Shown: positions 19,058-27,769 of the stretch, piece after piece
Numbering within the stretch: position 1 is the first letter of the stretch
Layout of the letters: every line of letters starts with the position of its first letter
Position numbers and translations under genes: made by a program
DNA from: Pelagicoccus sp. SDUM812003
GTDB lineage: Bacteria; Verrucomicrobiota; Verrucomicrobiia; Opitutales; Opitutaceae
DNA length: 45,000 nucleotides
Direction of reading: 5' to 3'
Assembly (NCBI RefSeq): GCF_031127815.1
Contig: NZ_JARXHY010000014.1
Location: forward strand, 1 to 45,000
The notes under the pieces: generated by a model
What the model was told of the DNA's origin: nothing
What the model saw: the letters and a program-made list of their open reading frames with translations, nothing else
Database searches by the model: none

Positions 19058-19359
19058 GGTAGGAATAGAGGTGAGACGTGCTGCCGGGGCTCGCCGCGAA
19101 GGTCGCGAGCGTCCCGTGCGTGGTACGGCTAGAGATAGAGAAGACGAAGCGCCTCAGTTTCCACCCGTAAAACGCCTATGCCACCCTTCGTCGGTATGTT
19201 TATCGGGATATTTACACCTCTCTTTGCCGCCTCGCTTGATTCCAAAGTCGCCTACCCGAAGCTTCCCCTAGGCGACCTACGTATCCCGAGATTTCATTTC
19301 AAAACCCGTATGGCCTTCCCGGCTCGCAAAGCCTATCGCTAGGAAACGCCTTCTCATCC
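19058..19359. other. 302-bp divergent intergenic region with nested inverted repeats
   Basis: This gap separates two divergently transcribed kinase genes and should hold both promoters. It contains a perfect 8-bp pair TCGGGATA (19203-19210) / TATCCCGA (19282-19289) enclosing another perfect pair GTCGCCTA (19247-19254) / TAGGCGAC (19269-19276). A GACGAAG/CTTCGTC pair lies further upstream. No open frame in it looks real. The repeats could form a structured leader for the plus-strand kinase or be protein-binding sites; I match them to no known riboswitch. Confidence 0.4.
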
Positions 19360-20709
19360 ATGTCAAAACCGTTCCAGTACAAGCTCGACGAGCCTGAGCA
19401 GGAAGCAACCTTTCGCTCCTCGCGACTAGCTCAAGACAAGCGACAGCTGACACTCATATGCTGTCTCGCAGGCGCGCTGATGTGCGTTTTCCTGCCTTTG
19501 GACTACTTGTACATGCGGGCTCAGGAGGGACTGGTCCCCGTGCTGGCGGCGCGGGTGATGGGCATCGCCGCCATAGTCGTCTGCATAGCGCTCGTGCGCA
19601 GATCGAAAGACGGGCGGTCCTTGGACCGATCCGTTTTCGCCTGCGAGCTGCTCGTCATCGCCCACATCGCCCTCATCAACGAGTTCCAACACGCCGATCC
19701 CATCTCGATCGCCGCCTGGGATATCGTGGTCATCTTCGCTCTCTACATCCTCATCCCCGTCCGATTCGGATATCAGGTCGCCTGCGCTTGGGCCCTGACC
19801 GCTGGCAGCTTCTACACCTGGATCGCTCACACCGCTCCGTCCCTCGAATGGGTGGAGAGCCTGGCGACTCCGCTTGCCTACCTTGGGGCCAACCTCTTTG
19901 GAGCCCTCTTCTCCCTGAATCTCAACCGCGTGCTGCGCCATGAGTTTCAGCTTCTGAAAACGGAACGCGCCCTGAAGTCGGACCTGCAGCAAACCAACGC
20001 GTCCCTGCAGGAAAGCATCGGGACCCGGAACCGGCTGTTTTCCGTGCTGGCCCACGACCTGCGCAGCACCATCGGAGCCCTTGGCTCGATCGGCAGGCTG
20101 CTCAATTCCAAGACGCCTCGATCGGAAGAAGAGCGCCAAAACCTGCTCGACCTGCTGTGCGTCGGATCGAAATCGAGCTACGACGTTCTCGACAATCTGC
20201 TGCAATGGGCCCTCTCCGAAACTGGAAGCATCGCTCCCAACCTGCAACCCGTGCCGCTCGAGCAAGCCATCCAGAACAGCATCGATTTCCTTTCCGTCTC
20301 AGCTTCTCAGAAGAACATCGAATTGAGGGACGAGAGTTTCCAATCCCTTGCCGCCCAGGCCGATCCCCAAATGCTCGACACCATATTGAGGAACCTCATT
20401 TCGAACGCCATCAAGTTCACCCACCGTGGAGGTTCCGTCAGCATCACGCAACAGCAGCACGACGCCCAAACCGCCACCATCATCGTCGAGGACAACGGAG
20501 TGGGCATCGCCTCGAAGCAACTGGAGAACCTCTTCCAGCTGGACTACGGGCAAGTGTCCGTAGGCACCGCCGGGGAAAAGGGCTCCTCACTTGGCCTTCG
20601 CATCTGCGCCGAGTTCGCCGCCAAACAAGGCGGACGCCTTTGGGCGGAGAGCGAAGCCGGGCGCGGGAGCCGCTTCTACCTTTCGCTACCGCTCGCTGGT
20701 ACCGCCTAG
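19360..20709 (+). CDS. Membrane sensor histidine kinase
   Basis: The 449-residue protein has an N-terminal region of about five to six membrane helices (about 28-195, including LTLICCLAGALMCVFLPLDY, WDIVVIFALYILIPVRFGY and LGANLFGALFSLNL) with no recognisable sensor domain. A short coiled coil follows, then a HisKA-like domain with H232 in FSVLAHDLRSTIG. The HATPase domain shows NLISNAIKFTH (N box), VEDNGVGI (G1) and GSSLGLRICAEFA (G2). It would autophosphorylate and pass phosphate to a response regulator, but none is encoded beside it. The divergent neighbour carries a receiver domain, so the two may be linked; that is only inference. A pyrimidine-rich sequence with no Shine-Dalgarno motif precedes the ATG. 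It converges with putA across a short hairpin. Confidence 0.9.
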   Translation: MSKPFQYKLDEPEQEATFRSSRLAQDKRQLTLICCLAGALMCVFLPLDYLYMRAQEGLVPVLAARVMGIAAIVVCIALVRRSKDGRSLDRSVFACELLVIAHIALINEFQHADPISIAAWDIVVIFALYILIPVRFGYQVACAWALTAGSFYTWIAHTAPSLEWVESLATPLAYLGANLFGALFSLNLNRVLRHEFQLLKTERALKSDLQQTNASLQESIGTRNRLFSVLAHDLRSTIGALGSIGRLLNSKTPRSEEERQNLLDLLCVGSKSSYDVLDNLLQWALSETGSIAPNLQPVPLEQAIQNSIDFLSVSASQKNIELRDESFQSLAAQADPQMLDTILRNLISNAIKFTHRGGSVSITQQQHDAQTATIIVEDNGVGIASKQLENLFQLDYGQVSVGTAGEKGSSLGLRICAEFAAKQGGRLWAESEAGRGSRFYLSLPLAGTA

Positions 20710-20730
20710 CGCCGCGCCACTCAGGACCGA

Positions 20731-20759
20731 GCGGTTCGAAAGCGCCATCCTCGAACCGC
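20731..20759. terminator. Hairpin between convergent kinase and putA genes, probable bidirectional terminator
   Basis: A perfect 9-bp stem, GCGGTTCGA/TCGAACCGC with an 11-base loop, sits in the 85-bp gap between two convergent stop codons, where a shared terminator is expected. There is no T-run on either side, so termination may be weak or Rho-assisted. Confidence 0.45.
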
Positions 20760-20794
20760 GATCCAAACCAGCGTCCGACAAGGCGGAAGCGCTC

Positions 20795-23700
20795 CTAGGA
20801 AACGTCTTCCGGATCGGCCGGCACGATGAAATCCTCGTCGTCATCGTATCCTCGATACACCTCGTCAGGCAAGGCTCCTGGGGCCAGCACGTCCTCCGCG
20901 TGGGGATTGAGCTGATGCTGGCCGAGGTTTCCGTAGCGGTGGTAGCAATGCGTGACGCACTGCTCCCTGAAATAGAGCAGGAGCTCCAGGCGACCGTCCA
21001 TTTGCGGCGGGCTTGCCGCCAGATAAACGCCCCATTTCGCAGCGGTCTTCCAGAGCTCCTCGCTCACCGCCTCCGGCGAAGCGAAACGGATCCTCTCCAC
21101 CGATCGCACCCGCTCGACCAGCGCGGACTGCGGCTCCTCCTCCAACTCGAGACCGAGCTCCGGGGCCCGCAATCGAAACCAGGTTTTCACCGGGCCATCC
21201 AGCTCGGGCGAGATGCTGAGCAACACCTTGTTGCTGGAAAGCAGAGCGTTGAACAAGCGAGAGAAGATGCTGAAAACGGTATCCGCCGGCTCGATACGCA
21301 GCAGGATGTCATGCAACTTCAGGTAGCGACTTTGATTGGTCTCCCCGCGAATGCGAAAGTAGTCCTCGATGCGGCTGAAGACGCGGTCATGCTCGAAAAG
21401 AGAGCTTTCGAATGCCGCCCGCAAGTCCTTCGTTGTTTCCTCTCCAATACTCTTGGGGAAGGACTCCATCAAAAACCCGAACTGATCGAGCATCGGATGG
21501 TTCGGCAATCGATCGACCGGACGCCCGATTTCCTCGGCGTTTGCGAACTCCAGCGGGTAGTTCCATCCGCCGACCTTGATGCCTGGGCCGATGGCGGATT
21601 TGGCCATGCCGCCAAATGGCTGGCGCATCACGATCGCTCCCGTGGTGCCGCGATTGATGTATAGGTTTCCGGCCCTTATCTCCTCCCGCCAGCGAGCGAT
21701 CTCACGCTCGTCCAGCGAATGCAGTCCGGAGGTGAGCCCATAGTTCGTCTCGTTGACCAGTCGAATCGCCTCCTCGATGGTATCGTAGGGCATCACGCCG
21801 ATCACCGGACCGAACAGCTCGTGGCGATAGCAATAGGATTCCTGCGTGACGCCCCACAGCACGCCCGGCGAAAGCAGGTGCGGATCGCTCTCCGATATCT
21901 CGGGCTTGAGCAGCCATTGCTCCCCCTTTTTCAAATTGACCAGAGCCTCCGCCAACGCCCCTCCAACCGGGTTGGCCAAAGGGCCGAGCTTGCTCTTGAA
22001 ATCCCAGGCGTAACCGATGGGCAAGCTCTTGGCGGCGTCCACCAAGGACTCACGGAAGGATTTGTCGTTGTAGAGCGAGCGGTGCAGGATCACAAGCGAG
22101 GTAGCGGAACACTTCTGTCCCGCGTTTCCGAAGGCCGACTGCACGATGTCCGCGATGGCTTTATCCCGGTCCGCCGCCGCCGAAACCACCATGGCATTCT
22201 TACCACCGGTCTCCGCGTAGAGCGAGAGACGGGGACTCCGACGCAGCATGCCGAGCGCTGTGCGGGTGCTGCCTGTGAAGATCACGAAACCCGTCTTCGG
22301 ATGGGCGGTGAGGTACGAAGCCTCCGGATCGTTTCGACAGGGAAGAAATTGTAGCGCTTTTTTGGGCACGCCCGCTCGCCAGAGCGCTTTGCAAATGAGC
22401 CAGGAGCAATAGGTGGCCTGTGGCGACGGTTTGATGAGCGTATTGTTTCCTGCGGCCAGCGAAGCCAGCACTCCTCCGGCAGGGATCGCGATCGGAAAAT
22501 TCCACGGCGGGATCACCACGCCCACTCCCTTGCCTTCGAAGCGCAGATGCTCGCGCTTGGCGAAGCGTCCCATGGCGAACGGATAGAACTCCGCGAAATC
22601 GATAGCTTCGGAAACCTCCACATCGGTTTCCACAAAGAGCTTCCCGACTTCGGCCGCCGCCACTCCAATCAGATCCCCCCGGGCTTTTCGCAACTCCGTC
22701 GCTGCCTTTCGCAAGATCGCATGGCGCTGCTCATGATCCATGCCCGCCCAGCCGCTTTCGTCCTTCGAAGCGGTTTCCATCGCCTGATCGATATGCTCCT
22801 TTTCCGCCAAGGCGTAGCGAGCGATCGGAATCTTGGCTTCGTACTGGGACTGATCGATAAGCTCCACCGTATCCAATCCGTCATACAAATCGTCGCCCCC
22901 CACGGAGATAGGAATGCGACGCAGATCCTGATCCTTCGACCCTTTCCATTTCTCCACGATGCTACGGGCCCATTTCACATTGGCGCCGAGCGTCCAATCC
23001 GTATCAGGCTCGGGAACGAAACTCGAAGGATCGTCCTCCTGGTCCGGAGAGTCGTATCGCTCCTGCGATCGATTCTGCAGACGAAACGAACCATCCGGCA
23101 AGCTGGAGATCCGGTCGAACGACGCCCGAAACTGAGTCGATAGATAATTCCAATCCTCTCCTTCCGGCTTCAGGTCGAAACTGTGCGTGAGGAAATTCTG
23201 GGCGCTGGTGTTCTCGTCCAAGCGGCGCACGTAGTAGGCGATGGCGTGAGTGAAGTTGCGGCGCGTGGCCACCGGCGCGTACAACAGGACCGGGACCTTC
23301 TCCTTCTTCATCACCGCGACCGTCGCATCAGCCATGCCTTCGAGCATCTCGAACACCACGAAGTCCTCCACCGAGCGCTCCTGGGAAAGCAAACGAGCAT
23401 GAGCGAGTTCGAAGAGGTTATGCGAAGCGATGCCCAGCTTCACGCAAGCGGCCCGTTCCCGAGTCATGGCGTAGTCAAGCATGCGCTTGTAGTTGGCGTC
23501 GGAGTCGATCTTCTCGTGAAACGGAGCCTGCGGCCAGTGGCGCATGGACGCTTCGGTCTGCTCCATGTCCATGTTCGCGCCCTTGACCACGCGAAGCTTG
23601 ATGGGGGCCCCTCCCTCCGCCACGCGCGACTGGGCCCACTCGGTCAACCCACGCTGCCAGGAGAAGCTGTCAGGCAAATAGGCCTGCAAGACGATGCCCG

Positions 23701-24475
23701 CCTCGAAATCCCTGAACGCGTCCTTCTCCAAAACGCGCTTGAACGCCTCCACGGTGAGTGCCAGATCTCGATACTCCTCCATGTCCAGGTTCACGAACTT
23801 GTATCGCTTCGAGCCATCCTCCGTCCGGTAGAGGTTGTCCTTGGCCGCCTGGAAGATCCGCGTCAGCTTCTCCACCAGAAGCTCCACCGTCTGCTCGAAG
23901 GCAAGCGAATTGATCTGGCTGTAGATGGTCGAGATCTTGATGGAAATGTAGTTCACATCCGACATAGCAAGCGTGTCCAGGTAGATCTGGATACGCTTCT
24001 CAGCCTCTTGCTCGCCCAGCAGGGCCTCCCCGATGATATTGAGGTTCACGCCGGTCTTTTCCGAGCGACGGCGGCGAATGTGCTTCACCAGCTCGTCCTT
24101 CTCCCCTTCCAGGATGACGCCTGCCGTCTCGCTGCGTATGCGATTGACGATCGCTGGCACCGATACCTTAGGCACATGGCGGCCCGCCTTCTGAAACAGC
24201 TCGATGAGCAGCGACTCGAAACTATCGAAGAGATCGACGTTCTTGTATTTCTTTAGCAAATACACCAGTTGATCGGCGATGCGCTTCGATTCGATCGGCC
24301 GAAAGCTCTGATCGATCAGCTCGGTCAAGAAGACTTTGTTGACGGGGTTTCGGACCATTTTGGCCACCTTTTCGTCAAACTCCTTCTGACGTTTCGACTT
24401 GAGCTGATTGCTCTTCACGAGCCAGCTCTCCGCCAGCTCGACGCTCCGATCCACAATAGATTTCGTTTCTGTCAT
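20795..24475 (-). CDS. putA: Bifunctional proline dehydrogenase / L-glutamate gamma-semialdehyde dehydrogenase (PutA)
   Basis: The 1226-residue enzyme oxidises proline to pyrroline-5-carboxylate (FAD) and then to glutamate (NAD), with channelling between sites. The proline dehydrogenase barrel spans about residues 120-450 (VNLDMEEYRDLALTVEAFK, AYLPDSF, LRVVKGANMDME, GIASHNLFELA). The aldehyde dehydrogenase domain spans about 510-1000, with VVIPPWNFPIAIPAGG, E755 in YAETGGKNAM and catalytic C789 in NAGQKCSATS. About 200 C-terminal residues follow and may help oligomerisation or cap the channel. There is no N-terminal ribbon-helix-helix domain, so this is not a self-repressing PutA of the E. 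coli type. The ATG at 24475 (MTETKSIVDRSVELAESW) is preferred to a GTG eight codons upstream. ald is divergent across 288 bp. Confidence 0.95.
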   Translation of the reverse strand: MTETKSIVDRSVELAESWLVKSNQLKSKRQKEFDEKVAKMVRNPVNKVFLTELIDQSFRPIESKRIADQLVYLLKKYKNVDLFDSFESLLIELFQKAGRHVPKVSVPAIVNRIRSETAGVILEGEKDELVKHIRRRRSEKTGVNLNIIGEALLGEQEAEKRIQIYLDTLAMSDVNYISIKISTIYSQINSLAFEQTVELLVEKLTRIFQAAKDNLYRTEDGSKRYKFVNLDMEEYRDLALTVEAFKRVLEKDAFRDFEAGIVLQAYLPDSFSWQRGLTEWAQSRVAEGGAPIKLRVVKGANMDMEQTEASMRHWPQAPFHEKIDSDANYKRMLDYAMTRERAACVKLGIASHNLFELAHARLLSQERSVEDFVVFEMLEGMADATVAVMKKEKVPVLLYAPVATRRNFTHAIAYYVRRLDENTSAQNFLTHSFDLKPEGEDWNYLSTQFRASFDRISSLPDGSFRLQNRSQERYDSPDQEDDPSSFVPEPDTDWTLGANVKWARSIVEKWKGSKDQDLRRIPISVGGDDLYDGLDTVELIDQSQYEAKIPIARYALAEKEHIDQAMETASKDESGWAGMDHEQRHAILRKAATELRKARGDLIGVAAAEVGKLFVETDVEVSEAIDFAEFYPFAMGRFAKREHLRFEGKGVGVVIPPWNFPIAIPAGGVLASLAAGNNTLIKPSPQATYCSWLICKALWRAGVPKKALQFLPCRNDPEASYLTAHPKTGFVIFTGSTRTALGMLRRSPRLSLYAETGGKNAMVVSAAADRDKAIADIVQSAFGNAGQKCSATSLVILHRSLYNDKSFRESLVDAAKSLPIGYAWDFKSKLGPLANPVGGALAEALVNLKKGEQWLLKPEISESDPHLLSPGVLWGVTQESYCYRHELFGPVIGVMPYDTIEEAIRLVNETNYGLTSGLHSLDEREIARWREEIRAGNLYINRGTTGAIVMRQPFGGMAKSAIGPGIKVGGWNYPLEFANAEEIGRPVDRLPNHPMLDQFGFLMESFPKSIGEETTKDLRAAFESSLFEHDRVFSRIEDYFRIRGETNQSRYLKLHDILLRIEPADTVFSIFSRLFNALLSSNKVLLSISPELDGPVKTWFRLRAPELGLELEEEPQSALVERVRSVERIRFASPEAVSEELWKTAAKWGVYLAASPPQMDGRLELLLYFREQCVTHCYHRYGNLGQHQLNPHAEDVLAPGALPDEVYRGYDDDEDFIVPADPEDVS

Positions 24476-24650
24476 TATCCGTATCGCAGCCCTCCCCACG
24501 TTTTCCCTTCGATCGCAGGCGGCAGACTGGCTCTTTCCCTAGCAGACGACATTCCACCACAACTGATTGTGACGAATTAGTCCGCGACTCCAACCAATCG
24601 AACTTTTCAAACGGATCAAGGAAAGCCGCTTCTTTTCTTTCGGATCCGCC

Positions 24651-24668
24651 GATTCGTATGTACGAATC
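24651..24668. promoter_or_regulatory. Dyad GATTCGTA-TG-TACGAATC between putA and ald, candidate operator
   Basis: Two perfect 8-bp half sites separated by TG lie 96 bp from the ald start and 176 bp from the putA start. The position and symmetry suit a dimeric regulator controlling one or both amino-acid catabolic genes. No regulator gene is adjacent and the motif is not one I can assign to a named family. Confidence 0.4.
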
Positions 24669-24729
24669 CCCTACAAGCGAGCCCCGCGAGACTCGAGAAA
24701 GCGCCATATGATCAAAATCGCTCCGCTGC

Positions 24730-24757
24730 TTGAGAGCGGCTTCGAACTTGCTATGCT
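24730..24757 (+). promoter_or_regulatory. Sigma-70-like promoter ahead of ald (TTGAGA, 16 bp, TATGCT)
   Basis: A -35-like TTGAGA (24730-24735) and a -10-like TATGCT (24752-24757) are spaced by 16 bp. Transcription would begin about seven bases after the -10, at the A of the ald ATG (24764), implying a leaderless mRNA. This agrees with the absence of any Shine-Dalgarno sequence there. Both hexamers have mismatches, so it remains a candidate. Confidence 0.4.
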
Positions 24758-24763
24758 TTTCCC

Positions 24764-25897
24764 ATGATTATCGGAGTGGTGCGGGAGAAGAAGTCCGAGG
24801 AGAATCGCGTGGGCCTTATTCCATCAGGGGTCGAGGCCTTGCGCCCGTTCGGACACGAGATTCTAGTGGAGACGCAAGCTGGAGCGGGCAGCGACTTTTC
24901 CGATTCCGCCTACGAGGAAGCGGGAGCTGAGATTCTTGAGAGCAACCGCGAGGTCTTCCAGCGGAGCGATCTGGTGGTGAAGGTAAAGGAGCCTCTGCCG
25001 GAGGAGTACGACTTGATCCGCAAGGGGCAGATCCTTTTCACCTATTTCCACTTCGCGGCCTCCCAGGAACTGACCGAAGCCATGGCGCGTTCCGGCTGCA
25101 TCGCCCTAGCCTATGAAACCATCCAAGAGCCAAACGGCTATCTTCCGCTCCTGATGCCGATGAGCGAAGTGGCAGGGCGCATGGCGATCCAGCAGGCCGC
25201 CAAGTACCTCGAGCGGGAACATGGCGGACGCGGGGTGCTCTTCGGCGGCGTGCCGGGCGTGGCTCCGGCAAACGTGGTAATCATCGGAGCGGGAGTCGTG
25301 GGAAGCAACGCGGCGCGGATGGCTGCCGGGCTGGGAGCCCGCGTGCAGGTGCTGGATATCGACCTGCAAAAGTTGCGGCATCTCTCCGACACCATGCCCC
25401 CGAACGTCATCTCCCTGATGTCGAATCCAGCGAACATTCGCTCAGCCCTGGCGGAGGCGGATGTCGTAGTATCCAGCGTTTTGATACCAGGCAGCAAGTC
25501 GCCCAAACTGGTCAAGCGCGAACACCTCGCCCTGATGCGCAAAGGAGCGGTGATCGTCGACGTAGCGATCGATCAGGGCGGCTCCACCGAGACTTCGCGG
25601 CCGACTAGCCACAAGGACCCGATCTTCGTGGTCGACGGCATCATCCACTACTGCGTGACCAACATGCCTGGAGCGATGCCCGTCACCTCCACCCTGGCGC
25701 TGACCAACGCCACTCTCCCCGTGCTGCTGGAAATCGCGAACAAGGGATGGCGACGAAGCGCTCGAGAGCGTCCAGCCATCGCCAAAGGGCTGAACATGGT
25801 GGAAGGGAAAATAACCTACCAGCCCGTCGCGGACGCCTTCGACCTGCCGTTCCATCGTTTGGATACGATTCTCGATTCGACTGAGGAATCGCCCTGA
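24764..25897 (+). CDS. ald: Alanine dehydrogenase
   Basis: The 377-residue cytosolic enzyme reversibly deaminates L-alanine to pyruvate and ammonia with NAD. The sequence follows the family from the first residue: MIIGVVREKKSEENRVGLIPSG at the N-terminus, then VKVKEPLPEEY with the substrate lysine (about 72-75), FTYFHFAASQELT with the catalytic histidine (about 95), PMSEVAGRMAIQQAAKYLE, and the Rossmann motif VVIIGAGVVGSNAARMAAGLGA (about 168-190). VDVAIDQGGSTETSRPTSH and MPGAMPVTST complete the pattern. Length matches the usual 360-380. It is divergent from putA, suggesting joint control of proline and alanine use. The EEP-family gene follows 67 bp later on the same strand with no obvious functional link. 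Confidence 0.96.
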   Translation: MIIGVVREKKSEENRVGLIPSGVEALRPFGHEILVETQAGAGSDFSDSAYEEAGAEILESNREVFQRSDLVVKVKEPLPEEYDLIRKGQILFTYFHFAASQELTEAMARSGCIALAYETIQEPNGYLPLLMPMSEVAGRMAIQQAAKYLEREHGGRGVLFGGVPGVAPANVVIIGAGVVGSNAARMAAGLGARVQVLDIDLQKLRHLSDTMPPNVISLMSNPANIRSALAEADVVVSSVLIPGSKSPKLVKREHLALMRKGAVIVDVAIDQGGSTETSRPTSHKDPIFVVDGIIHYCVTNMPGAMPVTSTLALTNATLPVLLEIANKGWRRSARERPAIAKGLNMVEGKITYQPVADAFDLPFHRLDTILDSTEESP

Positions 25898-25964
25898 CGG
25901 GCCACCGCTTTCGCCCGCGCCCCCCGCCTTTTCTTCCCATCGCCCTCAGCCCCTCTCTCCGTCC

Positions 25965-27047
25965 ATGCCTGACTACCAACGTATCGATACCCGCACCGTC
26001 GAGGGAGCGCGCACCGCCCAGCGGCTGATCGTCCTTCGTGACGCCTTGTCGGAAATCCCGCCGAAAACATTGGACGACAACCTTCTGCTGGCCACCTGGA
26101 ACATTCGCGATTTCGACAAGCCGACCTTCGGCGAACGCAGCGAGGAGGCGATCGCCTACATCGCGGAGATCATTTCCCGCTTTGACCTGGTTGCGGTTCA
26201 GGAAGTCTATCGCGACCTCAAGGCTCTCGACCGTGTTCTGACGGCGTTGGGACCGTTCTGGAAGGTCATCGTCAGCGATACCACCGAAGGCGACTCGGGC
26301 AACGACGAGCGCATGGCGTTTCTCTACGACTCCCGCAAGGTTCGCTTCGGAGGCCTGGCGGGCGAGCTCGTCCTCCCCCCTGTGAAAACGGATGGCGGCT
26401 CGATGGCTCCGGCTCACCAGGTCTGGCGTAGTCCCTATATCTGCGGCTTCGAAGCCGGCTGGTCGCGCTTCATGATCTGCTCGGTGCACATTCTCTGGGG
26501 CAAGAAACGGGCCTTCGGCGGCAAGGAACCGGAAGATCGCATCGAAGAAATCCGCAAAGTGGCGCGTTTCCTCAAGCAACGCACCGAAGACCCCTTCGCA
26601 TGGGCCCGAAACCTGATCCTGCTCGGCGACTTCAATATCTTTTCGTCCAACGAAAACGGGGCCTTCGGCGAGCTCACCCAAACCGGCGAGTTCACCATCC
26701 CGGAAAACCACCGGGCCTTCGTCACCAACGCCGCCCGCACCAAGAGCTACGACCAGATCGCCTACCGCATCCAGGAGGACCGTCTAGGCTGGACCGGCCG
26801 AGCGGGCGTGTTCGACTATTTCAAATACGTCTACACCGAGGACGATGTCGACCTCTACAAGGATGCCATGGGCGACTCCTACCACACGAACAGTCGGGGC
26901 CAGCCGCGCAGCGATCGCAGCAAACGGAACTACTACAAGACCTACTGGCGCACGCATCAGATGTCCGATCACCTGCCGCTCTGGGTGGAGCTGGACATCG
27001 ACTTCTCCAAGCGCTTCCTTCGCCGCAAGCTCGATGGCCAGGCCTGA
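25965..27047 (+). CDS. Endonuclease/exonuclease/phosphatase (EEP) family protein
   Basis: The 360-residue protein carries the metal-dependent EEP fold. Motifs in order are ATWNIRDFDKPTFGER (about 43-58), the metal-binding glutamate in FDLVAVQEVYRD (about 75-86), ICSVHILWG, LLGDFNIFSS (about 221-230) with the catalytic Asp/Asn, and the terminal SDHLPLWVEL with the Asp-His pair (about 334-343). Members cleave nucleic acids, inositol phosphates or sphingomyelin, and the sequence does not tell which. No signal peptide is seen, so a cytosolic nuclease or phosphodiesterase is likelier than a secreted toxin. A rhomboid gene begins 91 bp after its stop. The ATG has no Shine-Dalgarno sequence, and an N-terminal extension of about 35 residues precedes the fold. 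Confidence 0.85.
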   Translation: MPDYQRIDTRTVEGARTAQRLIVLRDALSEIPPKTLDDNLLLATWNIRDFDKPTFGERSEEAIAYIAEIISRFDLVAVQEVYRDLKALDRVLTALGPFWKVIVSDTTEGDSGNDERMAFLYDSRKVRFGGLAGELVLPPVKTDGGSMAPAHQVWRSPYICGFEAGWSRFMICSVHILWGKKRAFGGKEPEDRIEEIRKVARFLKQRTEDPFAWARNLILLGDFNIFSSNENGAFGELTQTGEFTIPENHRAFVTNAARTKSYDQIAYRIQEDRLGWTGRAGVFDYFKYVYTEDDVDLYKDAMGDSYHTNSRGQPRSDRSKRNYYKTYWRTHQMSDHLPLWVELDIDFSKRFLRRKLDGQA

Positions 27048-27138
27048 AGCCTCGAGGCCCGAGTCGAGAGAGCCGCTTCAACCTCTTCGAAGCTTTTTCA
27101 TTGCCCCGGTCGCTGGCGGCCAATCAATCTCGCCCGCG

Positions 27139-27708
27139 ATGCGCAATTCCTGGATACAGCGATTCATTCCTTTGCTTTGGCTGGTGGCTCTGATGTGGGT
27201 TGTCTTCCTCGTCGACTCCGCAGCATCTCTCCAGCTCTCCCGTTTCGGCATCCTGCCCCGAAACAGCGAGGGGCTGCTTGGCATCGTCACCTGGAGCTTT
27301 CTCCACGGAAACCTCTCTCACATCGCGAACAATTCCGTGTCCTTGCTCATCTTCGGAGGCATCGTCGCCGCCCGCAGCCGCGACACCTTCATCAAACTGA
27401 CCGCCTACGTCATCCCAATCTCGGGAGTCTGCGTATGGGTCTTCGGACGGCCCGCGGTCCACATCGGCGCCAGCGGGCTGGTGTTCGGATATTTTGGATA
27501 CCTCGTGACACGCGGCTTCTACGATCGACAGTTTCTTTCCGTTACCATCTCCATCGTGGTCATCCTGGTCTGGGGCAGCCTGGTCTGGGGCGTGCTGCCC
27601 AGCGATGGCCCCGTCTCATGGGAAGGACACCTCGCCGGTTTGCTAGCGGGAGCCGCTTTCGCTCGCGTATCCAAAAAGCCAAGAGGCAAACGTCGCCGAG
27701 CCTACTGA
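27139..27708 (+). CDS. Rhomboid-family intramembrane serine protease
   Basis: The compact 189-residue inner-membrane protein has about six hydrophobic helices. Rhomboid signatures are the WSFLHGNLSHIANNSVSLL segment (HxxxxHxxNN, about 53-71), the catalytic serine S112 in HIGASGLVFGYFG, and the partner histidine H164 in SWEGHLAGLLAG. This Ser-His dyad cleaves membrane helices near the bilayer surface; the substrate is unknown. The C-terminus is basic (KKPRGKRRRAY), consistent with a cytosolic tail. An in-frame extension reaches back into the preceding gene, but it is Arg/Thr-rich read-through of that gene's other frame. I therefore chose ATG 27139, directly before WIQRFIPLLWLVALMWVVF. Confidence 0.93.
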   Translation: MRNSWIQRFIPLLWLVALMWVVFLVDSAASLQLSRFGILPRNSEGLLGIVTWSFLHGNLSHIANNSVSLLIFGGIVAARSRDTFIKLTAYVIPISGVCVWVFGRPAVHIGASGLVFGYFGYLVTRGFYDRQFLSVTISIVVILVWGSLVWGVLPSDGPVSWEGHLAGLLAGAAFARVSKKPRGKRRRAY

Positions 27709-27769
27709 AGAGGACTGGCGAAGCGAGCGATCTACCGTCGCTAGCCCCGCTCACGTCTTACTTGATCGA

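Noticed and set aside
24269-24580. Plus-strand frame of 103 codons over the putA start
   Set aside because: It is antisense to the conserved N-terminus of PutA and has no ribosome binding site or recognisable motif.
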